Source of the DNA: Pseudomonas sp.
Lineage (GTDB): Bacteria > Pseudomonadota > Gammaproteobacteria > Pseudomonadales > Pseudomonadaceae
NCBI GenBank assembly: GCA_030656145.1
Contig: JAUSOF010000031.1
Span: 18,091 to 82,090, forward strand
Length of the DNA stretch: 64,000 nt
Reading direction: 5' to 3'
This document shows, one piece after another, positions 15,969 through 24,904 of the stretch. Within the stretch, counting starts at the first letter, position 1. Each line of letters starts with the position of its first letter. The notes under the pieces were generated by a model. The model did not search any database, was not told the DNA's origin, and saw only the letters and a program-made list of their open reading frames with translations. The position numbers were made by a program, and so were the translations under genes.

Positions 15969-16073
15969 CAGCGAAGCGATCCAGAGCCTGAGTGCGCTCT
16001 ACTCTGCCTACTCAGGCGAGGCAGCGCAACCCTTGTGGCTGCGCCGGGTATGCGCTGCGCCAAGTACTCGCGG

Positions 16074-16694
16074 TTAAGGGTGGCGTGGCAGCGGGTCAGT
16101 CGACGCCAGGGCCAGAGCACGCTTGGCTTCGATAAAGGTGCGATTCCAATAGCGATCTTCCAGGCTATCGATCCGCACGCCACCGCTGCGGCTGCTGGAG
16201 GAGTGAATGAACTGATCATCACCCAGGTAAATCCCGGCGTGGCTGACACGACCGCGGCCGTTGGTGCTGAAGAACAGCAGATCGCCCGGCTCCAGCTCTG
16301 CACGCTCGACCAAAGGAGCGTCGATATTGATCATTTCACGGGTTGAACGCGGCAACTGCATGCCGAGTTCTTCCTTGAACAGATAACCAATGAAGCCGCT
16401 GCAATCGAAGCCCGAACTCACCGTGCTGCCACCGTAGCGATAACGGGTGCCCACCAGCGACAAGCCATGGGTCAGGATGCTGTCGGCCAGCTGGGGCAAT
16501 TCGTAGGACTTGTCGTCGGCAAAATCGATGCTTGCTTCGGCTTCGGCTTCGGCTTCTTCAAGAAAAACCACATGCTCAACCGTCTTGGCCTTCACCACTG
16601 CAGTGGCTGCCGGCGGTTGCGGAGCATGGCTGGCGCAAGCGGCCAGAGCCAGAGTGAGTGCGAGAGGCACGAGAGGTGCGAAGTTTTTGAACAT
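16074..16694 (-). CDS. NlpC/P60 family lipoprotein endopeptidase
   Basis: A 206-residue paralogue of the preceding protein. The lipobox is LALAAC near residue 20, followed by an acidic repeat rich in Glu-Ala (about residues 46-56) and then the NlpC/P60 domain with Cys in SGFDCSGFIGYLFKE and His in SHAGIYLGDDQFIH. The ATG at 16694 (MFKNFAPLV) is preferred to a GTG two codons earlier. It is likely an outer-membrane-anchored, periplasmic murein DL-endopeptidase. Confidence 0.9.
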   Translation of the reverse strand: MFKNFAPLVPLALTLALAACASHAPQPPAATAVVKAKTVEHVVFLEEAEAEAEASIDFADDKSYELPQLADSILTHGLSLVGTRYRYGGSTVSSGFDCSGFIGYLFKEELGMQLPRSTREMINIDAPLVERAELEPGDLLFFSTNGRGRVSHAGIYLGDDQFIHSSSSRSGGVRIDSLEDRYWNRTFIEAKRALALASTDPLPRHP

Positions 16695-16746
16695 GAGCAC
16701 AACGTGTCGTAGTTTTACAAGGGCGCGACTATGCCTTCTATGGCCC

Positions 16747-17526
16747 TCATTTGCAAATTCTATGGCGCTTGATGTGACTCAGTAGACTCGGCAAAACATC
16801 TAAGGCGCGCTCTTGCACATGCACATCGACGACATCACTAAGGTCGCCGTGGCCAGGGTTGATCTCGGCAGTAAAACCGCCCGCCTGGCGAGTGCGCAGC
16901 AGCGGCTCGACGATGTAGGGAAAACTGGCGCTGGTACCGATACTGACGACCACCTCGAAGCCTTTGCCCTGTTCGGCGTAAAGGCTGTTGATCGCACGCT
17001 CCGGGAGCATCTCCTCGAACAACACCACCGGCGGGCGCAGAACGCCACCACATAGCTGACAGGTTGGCGGGAGCGGCCGGCTGAGATGCTCGGCCAGTTG
17101 CGGATCGATGGCGCCGCAGGACTGGCAATACAGCGGCGCCAGCTCGCCATGGATCTCGATCAGGCGCTCGGGCGGGCTACCAGCGGCGCGGTGATAGCCA
17201 TCAATATTCTGAGTCAGTACCCAGCATTGGGGTTTCAAACGCTGCAGTTCGGCAATCGCGTAGTGCCCGGCATTGGCCTGGGCGCCGAGACAGGCGCGGC
17301 CCAGTTCGGCCAGGTACTTCCAGCACAGCGCGGGGTCACGCTGCAGCATGGGCCCGGAAAGCGCCGCCTCAATCGGCAGGCCTTCGGCGGTCTGGCCGTT
17401 GTACAGGCCGCCAATACCGCGGTAGGTCGGCAAGCCGGAGTCGGCGGACAGGCCGGCGCCGGTGATGATCAGAATCCGTTCGGCCGCACCGATGGCCTGG
17501 GCAACGCGGGCAATGACCTCATCCAT
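16747..17526 (-). CDS. Sirtuin NAD-dependent deacylase (CobB-like)
   Basis: A 259-residue SIR2-family protein. It has the NAD-binding motif GAGLSADSGLPTYRG, the catalytic His region TQNIDGYHRAAG, a zinc ribbon formed by two CXXC pairs (CQSC and CQLC), and GTSASFPY plus INPG. It removes acetyl or other acyl groups from lysines using NAD. A good ribosome site (AGGAG) precedes the ATG at 17526. It is the only sirtuin in the window and is not linked to an obvious partner. Confidence 0.92.
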   Translation of the reverse strand: MDEVIARVAQAIGAAERILIITGAGLSADSGLPTYRGIGGLYNGQTAEGLPIEAALSGPMLQRDPALCWKYLAELGRACLGAQANAGHYAIAELQRLKPQCWVLTQNIDGYHRAAGSPPERLIEIHGELAPLYCQSCGAIDPQLAEHLSRPLPPTCQLCGGVLRPPVVLFEEMLPERAINSLYAEQGKGFEVVVSIGTSASFPYIVEPLLRTRQAGGFTAEINPGHGDLSDVVDVHVQERALDVLPSLLSHIKRHRICK

Positions 17527-17617
17527 CTCAAGCTCTCCTGAGCAGGGTGAACGACGCTCTTTTCGTCCACCACAGCAGCGACAGGGTGGATGGATGAAGC
17601 GTCACCCCCCTAGTTGC

Positions 17618-18289
17618 TCAATGATTGACCGTAAATGCCAGCATCATCGAGAGCTGGCACAGCGGTCGACCACTTTGCGCATGCCACTGATTGAACGCGG
17701 CCTGAACGGCTGCGCGGTCTCTGATGCTGGTCGGTAGTTTGTCGATGATGTTCTGCGCCTTGAGTGCGGCAACCATGTCATCGGAAGGTATAAAGGTGTC
17801 CTTGCCGACCATGCGCAGGAATCGCGGCGCGGACAAGCCGCCGAGCTGGCTGCCGTGCTTGGCCAGGCACTTCCAGAGGCCGACGATATCGGTCACTGGC
17901 CAGTCGGCGATCAACGCGCCAAAACTGCCCTTCTCCTGACGCACATCCAGAACAAACTGGGCATTGCGCGGCACGCTCTTGAGCTTGCCCAGATGGCGAA
18001 TGATGCGCGCATCCTGCATCAGGTTTTCCAGGCGCTCGGCGCCCATCAGCACGACTTTCTCTGGATCGAAACCGAAGAACACCTGCTCGAAAGCCGGCCA
18101 TTTTGAATCGACCAGGCTGTGCTTGAGGCCAGCGCGAAAAATGCGCAGGCTCATCGTCGAGAGGTAACGGTCATCGCCCAGCGCACGTAATTGGGCGTCG
18201 CTGCGCGACTGCGGCAAATGCGCCTCAAGCGCCGCCGCCGAGCCGAAGCGATTCAGGCAATATTCGTGGAGCCATTTGTAGTCGCGCAT
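17618..18289 (-). CDS. DNA-3-methyladenine glycosylase I-related protein
   Basis: A 223-residue protein similar to the Tag family of alkylation-repair glycosylases (helix-hairpin-helix superfamily). It opens with YKWLHEYCLNRFGSAAALEAHL and has YLSTMSLRIFRAGLKHSLVDSKWPAFE in the position of the Tag substrate pocket. Some zinc-snap cysteines and histidines of classical Tag are missing, so it is a divergent member and its activity is not certain. It is transcribed alone, downstream of ttcA after a palindromic spacer. Confidence 0.7.
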   Translation of the reverse strand: MRDYKWLHEYCLNRFGSAAALEAHLPQSRSDAQLRALGDDRYLSTMSLRIFRAGLKHSLVDSKWPAFEQVFFGFDPEKVVLMGAERLENLMQDARIIRHLGKLKSVPRNAQFVLDVRQEKGSFGALIADWPVTDIVGLWKCLAKHGSQLGGLSAPRFLRMVGKDTFIPSDDMVAALKAQNIIDKLPTSIRDRAAVQAAFNQWHAQSGRPLCQLSMMLAFTVNH

Positions 18290-18339
18290 GGATCGTCCTT
18301 ACGGAATCTTTCGCAGATCATTTCGTGCCCACGCTGGAG

Positions 18340-18416
18340 CATGGGAGCAACCACCGCGGCCAAGGCTGTTCCTACAGGAAACGAGATTTTGTAGCCCGGA
18401 TGAAATCCGGGCTACA
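18340..18416. repeat. REP and palindrome downstream of ttcA
   Basis: The stretch holds a degenerate REP (GGCCAAGGCTGTTCCTACAG) and a strong 10-bp hairpin, GTAGCCCGGA and its complement around TGAAA at 18391-18416. The hairpin follows the ttcA stop but has no T tract on the minus side, so it could be a transcript-end stabiliser rather than a terminator. Confidence 0.5.
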
Positions 18417-18426
18417 GGTCAGGCGA

Positions 18427-19251
18427 TCAGAGGTTCATCACATTGACGAAGCGCGATGCGGCGCTTTCGTCAATTTTCAGGTTCTTGAAGTCGAATAGGT
18501 TGCGGTCAGCCAACTGTGAAGGCACGACGTTTTGCAGCGCGCGGAACATGATATCGATACGCCCCGGCGTCTTGCGCTCCCAGTCCTGAAGCATGTCCTT
18601 GACCACCTGACGCTGCAGGTTTTCCTGGGAGCCACAGAGGTTGCACGGGATGATCGGGAACTGCTTGAGCTGGCTGTAAGCCTCGATATCCGCCTCCTTG
18701 CAATAGGCCAGCGGACGGATCACCACGTTGCGTCCGTCGTCGGCGCGCAGCTTGGGCGGCATGGCCTTGAGCGTGCCGCCGTAGAACATGTTGAGGAAGA
18801 AGGTTTCCAGGATGTCGTCGCGATGATGCCCCAGGGCCATCTTGGTCGCGCCGATTTCGTCGGCGAAGGTATACAGGGTGCCGCGGCGCAGACGCGAGCA
18901 CAGCGAGCAGGTGGTCTTGCCTTCCGGGATCATCTCTTTGACCACCGAATAGGTGTCTTTTTCGACGATGTGGTAAGGCACGCCGATGGATTCCAGGTAG
19001 GCCGGCAGGACGTGTTCGGGGAAACCTGGCTGTTTCTGGTCCATATTTACCGCGACGATCTCGAACTTGATCGGTGCGACTTTCTGCATGTGCAGCAGCA
19101 CATCGAGCATGGTGTAGCTGTCCTTGCCACCGGACAGGCAGACCATGACCTTGTCGCCTTCCTCAATCATGTTGAAGTCGGCAATGGCTTCGCCGGCCTG
19201 ACGACGCAGGCGTTTTTGCAGTTTGTTCTGATTGACCGAGAGGCTACCCAT
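18427..19251 (-). CDS. ttcA: tRNA 2-thiocytidine(32) synthetase TtcA
   Basis: A 274-residue PP-loop ATPase. SGGKDS is at residues 40-45. Two CXXC motifs (CSLC and CNLC) bind the Fe-S cluster used for sulfur transfer to cytidine 32 of tRNAs. The remaining core, [20 protein letters not shown], is typical of TtcA. The ATG at 19251 is supported by the conserved N-terminus. It is divergent from the DnaJ-related gene on the other strand, with about 97 bp shared promoter space. Confidence 0.96.
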   Translation of the reverse strand: MGSLSVNQNKLQKRLRRQAGEAIADFNMIEEGDKVMVCLSGGKDSYTMLDVLLHMQKVAPIKFEIVAVNMDQKQPGFPEHVLPAYLESIGVPYHIVEKDTYSVVKEMIPEGKTTCSLCSRLRRGTLYTFADEIGATKMALGHHRDDILETFFLNMFYGGTLKAMPPKLRADDGRNVVIRPLAYCKEADIEAYSQLKQFPIIPCNLCGSQENLQRQVVKDMLQDWERKTPGRIDIMFRALQNVVPSQLADRNLFDFKNLKIDESAASRFVNVMNL

Positions 19252-19348
19252 GGTGCGCTGGAATCCGGAGGCTTACTAAAGTGCAGCATTTTACCCAGAA
19301 ACCACGGCGCGCCCTACCCCAATAACGTGGCAATGCTAGGCTCAGCTG

Positions 19349-19945
19349 ATGAACGATGAACTTGACCCCACTGTCGATCTGGCAGACCAACTGCACCACA
19401 TGCTGCAAGCCGCCCCAGCAGGGATTGGTGAATACCAGTTAATCCAGCAGCTGAAAGAGCGCCACTGCACACACATCCCTCACCTGCCGCTGACCGATAA
19501 ACTGGTGCTGTTTCGCACTCACTTTCTGGTCTTCAACGCCCTGTACCGGCTGCGCGAACGGTTATGGGGCGAACAGCTCGGTTTCGTGCAGATCAGCCCG
19601 CTGTGCATCCGACTGCTGCCTTACCAAGCCGGCAGCAGCGAACTCAGCGAGCACGACCCACTCCGTGACTATTACCTGGACCTCAGTCAGCTGAGTGACA
19701 CCGACGAGCAGGATGTTGAGGATCTGCTGTCCAGCTTCTGGAAACGCATGCAAGGCGGCGAAGAAAAGAGTGCGGCCCTGGAGCTGTTCGAGCTGGACGA
19801 AGGCCAGCAAGTGCTCAATATCGGGGTTATCAAGCATCGCTACAGGCAACTGGTCAGCCTGCATCACCCTGACCGTGGCGGCAGCACTGCGCGCTTGCAG
19901 TCGATCAACAAAGCCATGGAAATACTAGAACGCTATTACAGCTGA
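19349..19945 (+). CDS. DnaJ-related protein with C-terminal J domain
   Basis: A 198-residue protein with an N-terminal DNAJ-related domain (about residues 10-120) and a C-terminal J domain. The J domain keeps helix II and the HPD tripeptide (SLHHPDRGGS), so it can stimulate DnaK. It lacks the Gly/Phe and zinc-finger parts of DnaJ. The ATG at 19349 follows a short leader divergent from ttcA. Pseudomonas genomes carry this family widely; its client is unknown. Confidence 0.85.
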   Translation: MNDELDPTVDLADQLHHMLQAAPAGIGEYQLIQQLKERHCTHIPHLPLTDKLVLFRTHFLVFNALYRLRERLWGEQLGFVQISPLCIRLLPYQAGSSELSEHDPLRDYYLDLSQLSDTDEQDVEDLLSSFWKRMQGGEEKSAALELFELDEGQQVLNIGVIKHRYRQLVSLHHPDRGGSTARLQSINKAMEILERYYS

Positions 19946-20110
19946 CTTGCAGAGACTAATTTGCTCTAAGCACGACCCTCACAGCCACTCTAGGCTCTGC
20001 CTATACTGCGACATACGGTCGCACAGGTTCGGCCCAATACCCGGTAATGCTGCATACGTATGCCGGGCACTTGGCTGGGGGGCGACCGCAAAAAAGAGGA
20101 GGTGTCTGGC

Positions 20111-20710
20111 ATGATCCATCACGTTTGGGGGCTCTTCACCCATCCCGATAAGGAATGGCAAGAAATTCGTGGCGAAGAAGAAACCATCAGCCACATGTAT
20201 CTCACCCACATACTGGTGCTCGCAGCGATTCCGGCGGTATCGGCCTTTATCGGTACGACCCAGGTCGGCTGGTCTATCGGTGATAGGGCACCGGTAATGT
20301 TGACCGAAGCCAGCGCATTGCAAATGACCATCATGACTTACCTGGCGATGCTTGCCGGCGTTGCCGTGATGGGTGCTTTTATCCACTGGATGGCGCGCAC
20401 CTACGACGCCAGCCCCAACCTGACCCAATGCGTAGTGTTCGCTGCCTACACCGCAACACCCTTGTTCGTCGGCGGCCTGGCGGCACTCTATCCAGACATA
20501 TGGCTGGCCATGGTGGTGGGCACACTGGCCATCTGTTACACCGTCTACCTGCTGTATGTGGGCATACCGACCTTCATGGGTATCCCTGATGATGAGGGGT
20601 TTATGTTCTCAAGCTCAGTACTCGCGGTCGGCTTGGTGGTATTGGTCGCGATGATCGCCAGCTCGGTGATTCTCTGGGGGCTTGGGGTAGGCCCGGTTTA
20701 TACCAGCTAA
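20111..20710 (+). CDS. Yip1-family integral membrane protein
   Basis: A 199-residue protein with about five membrane segments and the N-terminal MIHHVWGLFTHPDKEWQEIR typical of the bacterial Yip1/DUF1282 family. The ATG at 20111 has an AGGAGG ribosome site 8 bp upstream and is preferred to the frame's earlier start at 20060. The function of the bacterial family is not established. A strong hairpin terminator follows. Confidence 0.85.
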   Translation: MIHHVWGLFTHPDKEWQEIRGEEETISHMYLTHILVLAAIPAVSAFIGTTQVGWSIGDRAPVMLTEASALQMTIMTYLAMLAGVAVMGAFIHWMARTYDASPNLTQCVVFAAYTATPLFVGGLAALYPDIWLAMVVGTLAICYTVYLLYVGIPTFMGIPDDEGFMFSSSVLAVGLVVLVAMIASSVILWGLGVGPVYTS

Positions 20711-20730
20711 GGCATGGCTATAAGGACTGT

Positions 20731-20762
20731 ACGAAACCACCTTGCGGTGGTTTCGTCGTTTT
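20731..20762 (+). terminator. Rho-independent terminator after Yip1 gene
   Basis: ACGAAACCACC and its complement GGTGGTTTCGT form an 11-bp stem around a short loop, followed by CGTTTT. It is placed 20 bp after the stop at 20710. Confidence 0.8.
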
Positions 20763-20821
20763 GGGGCTGCCGTAACAGTTGCGCTTAGGCATAATCGCGC
20801 GGTCATCCTCAGGTTGCGCCC

Positions 20822-21316
20822 ATGCCCGAACACATCCACGCCCGTGTCGAAACCTGTTACCAGCAGGCCGAGGCCTTTTTCAAACAGCGCTTCGTGCGTG
20901 CCGAAGTGTGTTTCAAGCTGCGCGGACAAAAAGCCGGCGTGGCGCACTTGACCGAAAACAAGCTGCGCTTCAACCCGCAGCTGTACCGGGATAACCGCGA
21001 AGACTTCCTCAGGCAGACGGTGGCCCACGAAGTGGCGCACCTGATCGCCCATCAACTGTTCGGCCTGAAGATCCAGCCTCATGGCGAGGAATGGCAACTG
21101 ATCATGCGCGGCGTCTATGAGCTGCCGCCAAATCGCTGCCATACCTATGACGTCAAACGCCGCAAGGTCAGCCGCTTCATCTACCGCTGCAGCTGCCCCC
21201 AAAGCGACTTCCCCTTCTCCGCCCAACGCCATGCCCTAGTCAACAAAGGCCGACGCTACTTCTGCCGGCGCTGCAAGGTGACCTTAAGCTTTACCGGCGA
21301 ACAGCGGGTGGAGTGA
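20822..21316 (+). CDS. sprT: SprT family zinc metalloprotease
   Basis: A 164-residue SprT-like protein. The HExxH motif is in VAHEVAHLIAH, the third zinc ligand is in the following helix, and a C-terminal zinc ribbon is formed by CSC and CRRC. The family is related to Spartan, the eukaryotic DNA-protein crosslink protease; the role of the bacterial form is less clear. It stands alone between the Yip1 terminator and a repeat-bearing intergenic stretch. Confidence 0.9.
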   Translation: MPEHIHARVETCYQQAEAFFKQRFVRAEVCFKLRGQKAGVAHLTENKLRFNPQLYRDNREDFLRQTVAHEVAHLIAHQLFGLKIQPHGEEWQLIMRGVYELPPNRCHTYDVKRRKVSRFIYRCSCPQSDFPFSAQRHALVNKGRRYFCRRCKVTLSFTGEQRVE

Positions 21317-21741
21317 ACGCCGCCCGAGCCAACCCGCCGATTGCATGCAGTAATCCCGTGCAGGAACCAGGCGACCCTTATAAAACAACAAATAACTCAT
21401 TGTTTTATATATAGAAACTTTTACGAAATCTTGTAGAGACCGGTAACCGTAGGATGGGTTGAGCGCAGCGATACCCATCGAGCGACTTATGCCTATACCC
21501 GGTTGTTGTGGCTGAAATCCATGATGGGTTACGGCGCGGTTATTCTGCTGGCAGCAGGTTAATTTGTGGGCGCCTAACCTAAGCGGCCCGACCCATCCGG
21601 TCTTGATCCTTGAGCACCCAGTTTGCTGCGCGACAGCGCGGCGCCTGAACGACGGGGGCGCCTACATGTTTACACGCCATGCATCGCCAAAAACCTATTC
21701 GCGACCAACCTCCGAGCCTAGAGCCGAGGCAAGCGGTGCGT
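21317..21741. repeat. Intergenic region with GTAGGATGGG repeat
   Basis: No gene seen in 425 bp. It holds GTAGGATGGGTTGAGCGCAG plus CGATACCCATC at 21451-21481, then ATGGGTTACGGCGCGG and GGCGCCTAACC, a diffuse palindromic element also present near 33720-33870. The left part (about 21370-21420) is AT-rich. Confidence 0.5.
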
Positions 21742-22923
21742 TTACGCCACGACCTTGGCCGCTTTCAGTTCGGCGATCCGTTCGGCCGAGTAACCCAGCT
21801 CAGTCAACACCTGCTCGGTATGCGCACCCAGCGCCGCGCCGATATGCCGGGGTTCGGGCAGCCCTGCTGAAAACTTGATCGGACAAGCGATCTGCGCCTG
21901 CGGGTCGCCGCCAGCACGCGGCACTTCGGTGACCAGTTGACGCGCCGTGATCTGCGGATGTTCGACCGCCTCGCTGAGGTTGAGCATGGGCTCGACACAG
22001 GCATCCAACCCGGCGAACACCTGGCCCCACTCGGCGAAATCGCGTTTCTCGAACTCGAGTTGGATTTCGCACTTGAGCACCTGCTGATCGTGCGCGTTAA
22101 GCGACAGGCCACGTGCAGCCAACTCCGGGCGGCCGATGGCAGCGCAGAACTGCTGCATAAATTGTGGCTCCAGGCTGCCGACCGAGAACCAACGACCGTC
22201 GCGGGTGCGGTAGTAGTCGTAGAAGCTGCCGCCATTCAGCGCCTGGTTTTCCATCGCAGGCTCCACCCCGGCGGCCAGATAGCCCGCGCCGGCCATGCCA
22301 TGCAGACTGAAGGCGCAGTCGGTCATACTGATATCCACCTGCTGACCCTGCCCCGTGACCTGACGCTGGATCACCGCCGCGAGCAGGCCGATCACCCCGT
22401 GCAACGAGCCGCCGGCAATATCCGCCGCCTGAATGCCCAGCGGCAGCGGCCCGCTTTCACGGCGGCCGGTGTAACTGGCGATGCCGGCCAGGGCTAGGTA
22501 GTTGATGTCGTGGCCGGCGCGGTCCTTATACGGGCCAGTCTGGCCGTAACCGGTGATCGACACATAGATCAGCTTCGGATTGATCGCCTTCAGCGCCTGG
22601 TAGCCGACGCCGAGTTTATCCATCACCCCCGGGCGAAACTGCTCTAGGACGATGTCGTACTCGGCCACCAGCTGCTTGACCATCGCCACCGCCTCGGGCT
22701 GCTTCAAGTCCAGGGCGATGCAGCGCTTGTTGCGATTCAGATAGGCGTGGCTGGCCGATACGCCGCCGTCATGCGGTGGCAGCACGCGCAGCAGGTCCAT
22801 GCGTGTCGGCGATTCGATACGCAGCACCTCGGCGCCCATATCGGCGAGCAACAAGGAGGCAAACGGGCCTGGCAACAGGGTGGAAAAATCCAGCACTTTC
22901 AGTGACGACAGCGGGCCTGACAT
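21742..22923 (-). CDS. CaiB/BaiF family III CoA transferase or acyl-CoA racemase
   Basis: A 393-residue family III CoA transferase. Typical parts are VLDFSTLLPGPFASLLLADMG at the N-terminus (signature residues only), NRNKRCIALDLKQPE, and GHDINYLALAG, in which the Asp is the catalytic nucleophile. It resembles alpha-methylacyl-CoA racemase as much as CoA transferases. The ATG at 22923 has AAGGAG just upstream. It is followed upstream on the same strand by an acyl-CoA ligase and an acyl-CoA dehydrogenase, suggesting a branched-chain or sterol-like acyl-CoA route; REP pairs separate the genes. Confidence 0.85.
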   Translation of the reverse strand: MSGPLSSLKVLDFSTLLPGPFASLLLADMGAEVLRIESPTRMDLLRVLPPHDGGVSASHAYLNRNKRCIALDLKQPEAVAMVKQLVAEYDIVLEQFRPGVMDKLGVGYQALKAINPKLIYVSITGYGQTGPYKDRAGHDINYLALAGIASYTGRRESGPLPLGIQAADIAGGSLHGVIGLLAAVIQRQVTGQGQQVDISMTDCAFSLHGMAGAGYLAAGVEPAMENQALNGGSFYDYYRTRDGRWFSVGSLEPQFMQQFCAAIGRPELAARGLSLNAHDQQVLKCEIQLEFEKRDFAEWGQVFAGLDACVEPMLNLSEAVEHPQITARQLVTEVPRAGGDPQAQIACPIKFSAGLPEPRHIGAALGAHTEQVLTELGYSAERIAELKAAKVVA

Positions 22924-22972
22924 AACAGCTCCTTTGGATCGAAATCGGTATTCGGAAAACGGCACAGACACC

Positions 22973-23052
22973 TGTAGGAGCCAGCTTGCTGGCGATCAAT
23001 CACCATACAACAGCGTCGTCGGAGTGCCGAACCACAGCAAGCTGGCGCCTAC
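22973..23052. repeat. Inverted REP pair (BIME)
   Basis: TGTAGGAGCCAGCTTGCTGG on the left and CAGCAAGCTGGCGCCTACAA on the right flank a CGTCGTCGGAGTGCCGAACC core. The same composite element occurs at 24808-24890 between the next two genes. Confidence 0.75.
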
Positions 23053-23065
23053 AAAAACACACGCT

Positions 23066-24703
23066 TCACTGCCAATGCAGCGGCTGCCTGGCATCCAGCT
23101 CGCTGAGCTGATCGACAAAGCGCGCCTCGACAACATTGCGGCGGATTTTCATGGTCGGCGTCATGCAGCCGTTGTCCACGGTCCAGGTTTCACGCAGCAG
23201 AATAAAATGACTGAGACGTTCGTGGGCTTCCAGTTGGGCATTGAGCTGCGCCAGCGTTTGCGCCAGGTCGGCTGCGACCCGTTCCCGGGATTGCTCACGG
23301 GCAGCGAGCGACAGTTCGATCAACGCCAGCGGCTGATCCAGGTTGCTACCCATCAGGCACACCTGCTCAACCCAGAGGTTCTTGGCGATCTCGCCCTCAA
23401 TCGGTGCCGGGGCGATGTACTTGCCCTTGCTGGTCTTGAAGATGTCCTTCACCCGCCCGGTGATTTTCAAATAGCCCTGTGCATCCACCTCGCCTTTATC
23501 GCCAGTGTGCAGCCAGCCTTCCTCGATGGTCTCGGCGGTTTTCTCCGGGTCCTGGTAGTAGCCCAGCATCAGGCTCGGGCACCGCAGGAGAATTTCGCCA
23601 CTTGCAGCGATGCGCAGCTCATTACCCGGCATCGGTCGGCCCACTGTGCCGAAGCGCACCTGGCCTGGGCGATTGAAGCAGCCATAGGCAAAGTGCTCGG
23701 TCATGCCGTAGCCCTCGCAGATGGTGATGCCGATGTTTTGATACCACTCAAGCAGCGCAGGCGGGATGGCTGCCGCACCACTGACCAGAATCCGCGCCCG
23801 ATCCAGGCCCAGCCCCTGACGAATCTTGCGTGCGACCAAACGACCGAGCAACGGAATACCCAGCACGCGCGCGAGTTTGGCTTGCGGCAATTTTTCCAGC
23901 ACGCCCTGCTGGAAACGCTTCCACAGGCGCGGCACGGAGAAGAACACCGTTGGCCGCACATGGCGCAGATCGCTGGCGAAGGTCTCCAGCGACTCGACAA
24001 AGGCCACCCGCCCACCACTGTACAGCGCGTTCATTTCCACCAGAAAACGCTCGGCGGCATGCGACAGCGGCAGATAGGAGAAATACTGATCCTGCTCGGT
24101 AATACCCAGCTCCTTGACCGAGCGACTGCCCGCATAAGCAAAGGCATGTGCCGAGAGCATCACCCCTTTGGGCTGGCCGGTCGTACCGGAGGTGTAGAGG
24201 ATGCTCAACAGGCTATCCGGGGTCTGCTCATGGCCCACCGCGAGCGGCTGATGCGCCGCCAGCAGGGCATGCCAGCCGTGCTCGGCCTGGATGGTCGGGT
24301 ATGGCATGGCGATGCGCAGCACCTCGGCAGGAATACCTGGGGCGAGTTTTTCCGGATCATCCAGCTTGCCAAGGAAGATCGCCTTGCACTGCGCATGGCG
24401 CAGCACGTAGTCGATGCTTTCGGCCGATTGCAGCGGGTACAGCGGTACGCTGACCAGGCCGGCGAGCATGATGGCGAAGTCGGCAATCAGCCACTCGGCG
24501 CAGTTCTTCGCCAGCAACGCGACCCGGTCGCCGGGTGCGCAACCGAGTGTGTGCAGGGCACTGGCCATGCGCCGCGCCTGCTCATCCACTTGCGCCCAGG
24601 TGAAGTCATGCCACTGGCCATTTACCGGCTGGCTGAGCCAGGCCGCATCGGGGCGCTTCTCGACCCAGAGCGCCAAGCGCTCCAGGGGCAGTTGCTCAGT
24701 CAT
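23066..24703 (-). CDS. AMP-dependent long-chain fatty-acid-CoA ligase
   Basis: A 545-residue acyl-CoA synthetase of the long-chain type. Adenylate-forming signatures are present in order: ILYTSGTTGQPKGVML, EGYGMTEHF, and GWLHTGDKGEVDAQGYLKITGRVKD. It activates a fatty acid with ATP and CoA. ATG at 24703 is preferred to the GTG directly before it. The setting between a CoA transferase/racemase and an acyl-CoA dehydrogenase, all on one strand, points to catabolism of a carboxylic acid; the specific acid is unknown. Confidence 0.9.
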   Translation of the reverse strand: MTEQLPLERLALWVEKRPDAAWLSQPVNGQWHDFTWAQVDEQARRMASALHTLGCAPGDRVALLAKNCAEWLIADFAIMLAGLVSVPLYPLQSAESIDYVLRHAQCKAIFLGKLDDPEKLAPGIPAEVLRIAMPYPTIQAEHGWHALLAAHQPLAVGHEQTPDSLLSILYTSGTTGQPKGVMLSAHAFAYAGSRSVKELGITEQDQYFSYLPLSHAAERFLVEMNALYSGGRVAFVESLETFASDLRHVRPTVFFSVPRLWKRFQQGVLEKLPQAKLARVLGIPLLGRLVARKIRQGLGLDRARILVSGAAAIPPALLEWYQNIGITICEGYGMTEHFAYGCFNRPGQVRFGTVGRPMPGNELRIAASGEILLRCPSLMLGYYQDPEKTAETIEEGWLHTGDKGEVDAQGYLKITGRVKDIFKTSKGKYIAPAPIEGEIAKNLWVEQVCLMGSNLDQPLALIELSLAAREQSRERVAADLAQTLAQLNAQLEAHERLSHFILLRETWTVDNGCMTPTMKIRRNVVEARFVDQLSELDARQPLHWQ

Positions 24704-24807
24704 CACAATCCCTCGTTCTTATTGTTTTGCCGAGATGAACCTTAGCGTTTGCACAGCAACTCGGTACTCACTCGGATTAACGCCGGAGCCATTGGATATT
24801 GCACTTT

Positions 24808-24890
24808 GTAGGAGCCAGCTTGCTGGCGATCCGCTCATCGAGAAAGCATCGTCGGAGTGCCGAACCACAGCAAGCGGGCTCCTACCGTAT
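24808..24890. repeat. Inverted REP pair (BIME)
   Basis: A near copy of the element at 22973-23052 (TGTAGGAGCCAGCTTGCTGG, then the CGTCGGAGTGCCGAACCACA core, then the inverted partner ending CTCCTAC). Here the right arm is AGCAAGCGGGCTCCTACC. Confidence 0.75.
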
Positions 24891-24904
24891 TAAACCCCTG
24901 CTGC

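Noticed and set aside
22799..24745. A 648-codon plus-strand open frame
   Set aside because: It lies antisense to the CoA transferase and acyl-CoA ligase genes, whose motifs are intact; no domain or ribosome site supports it.
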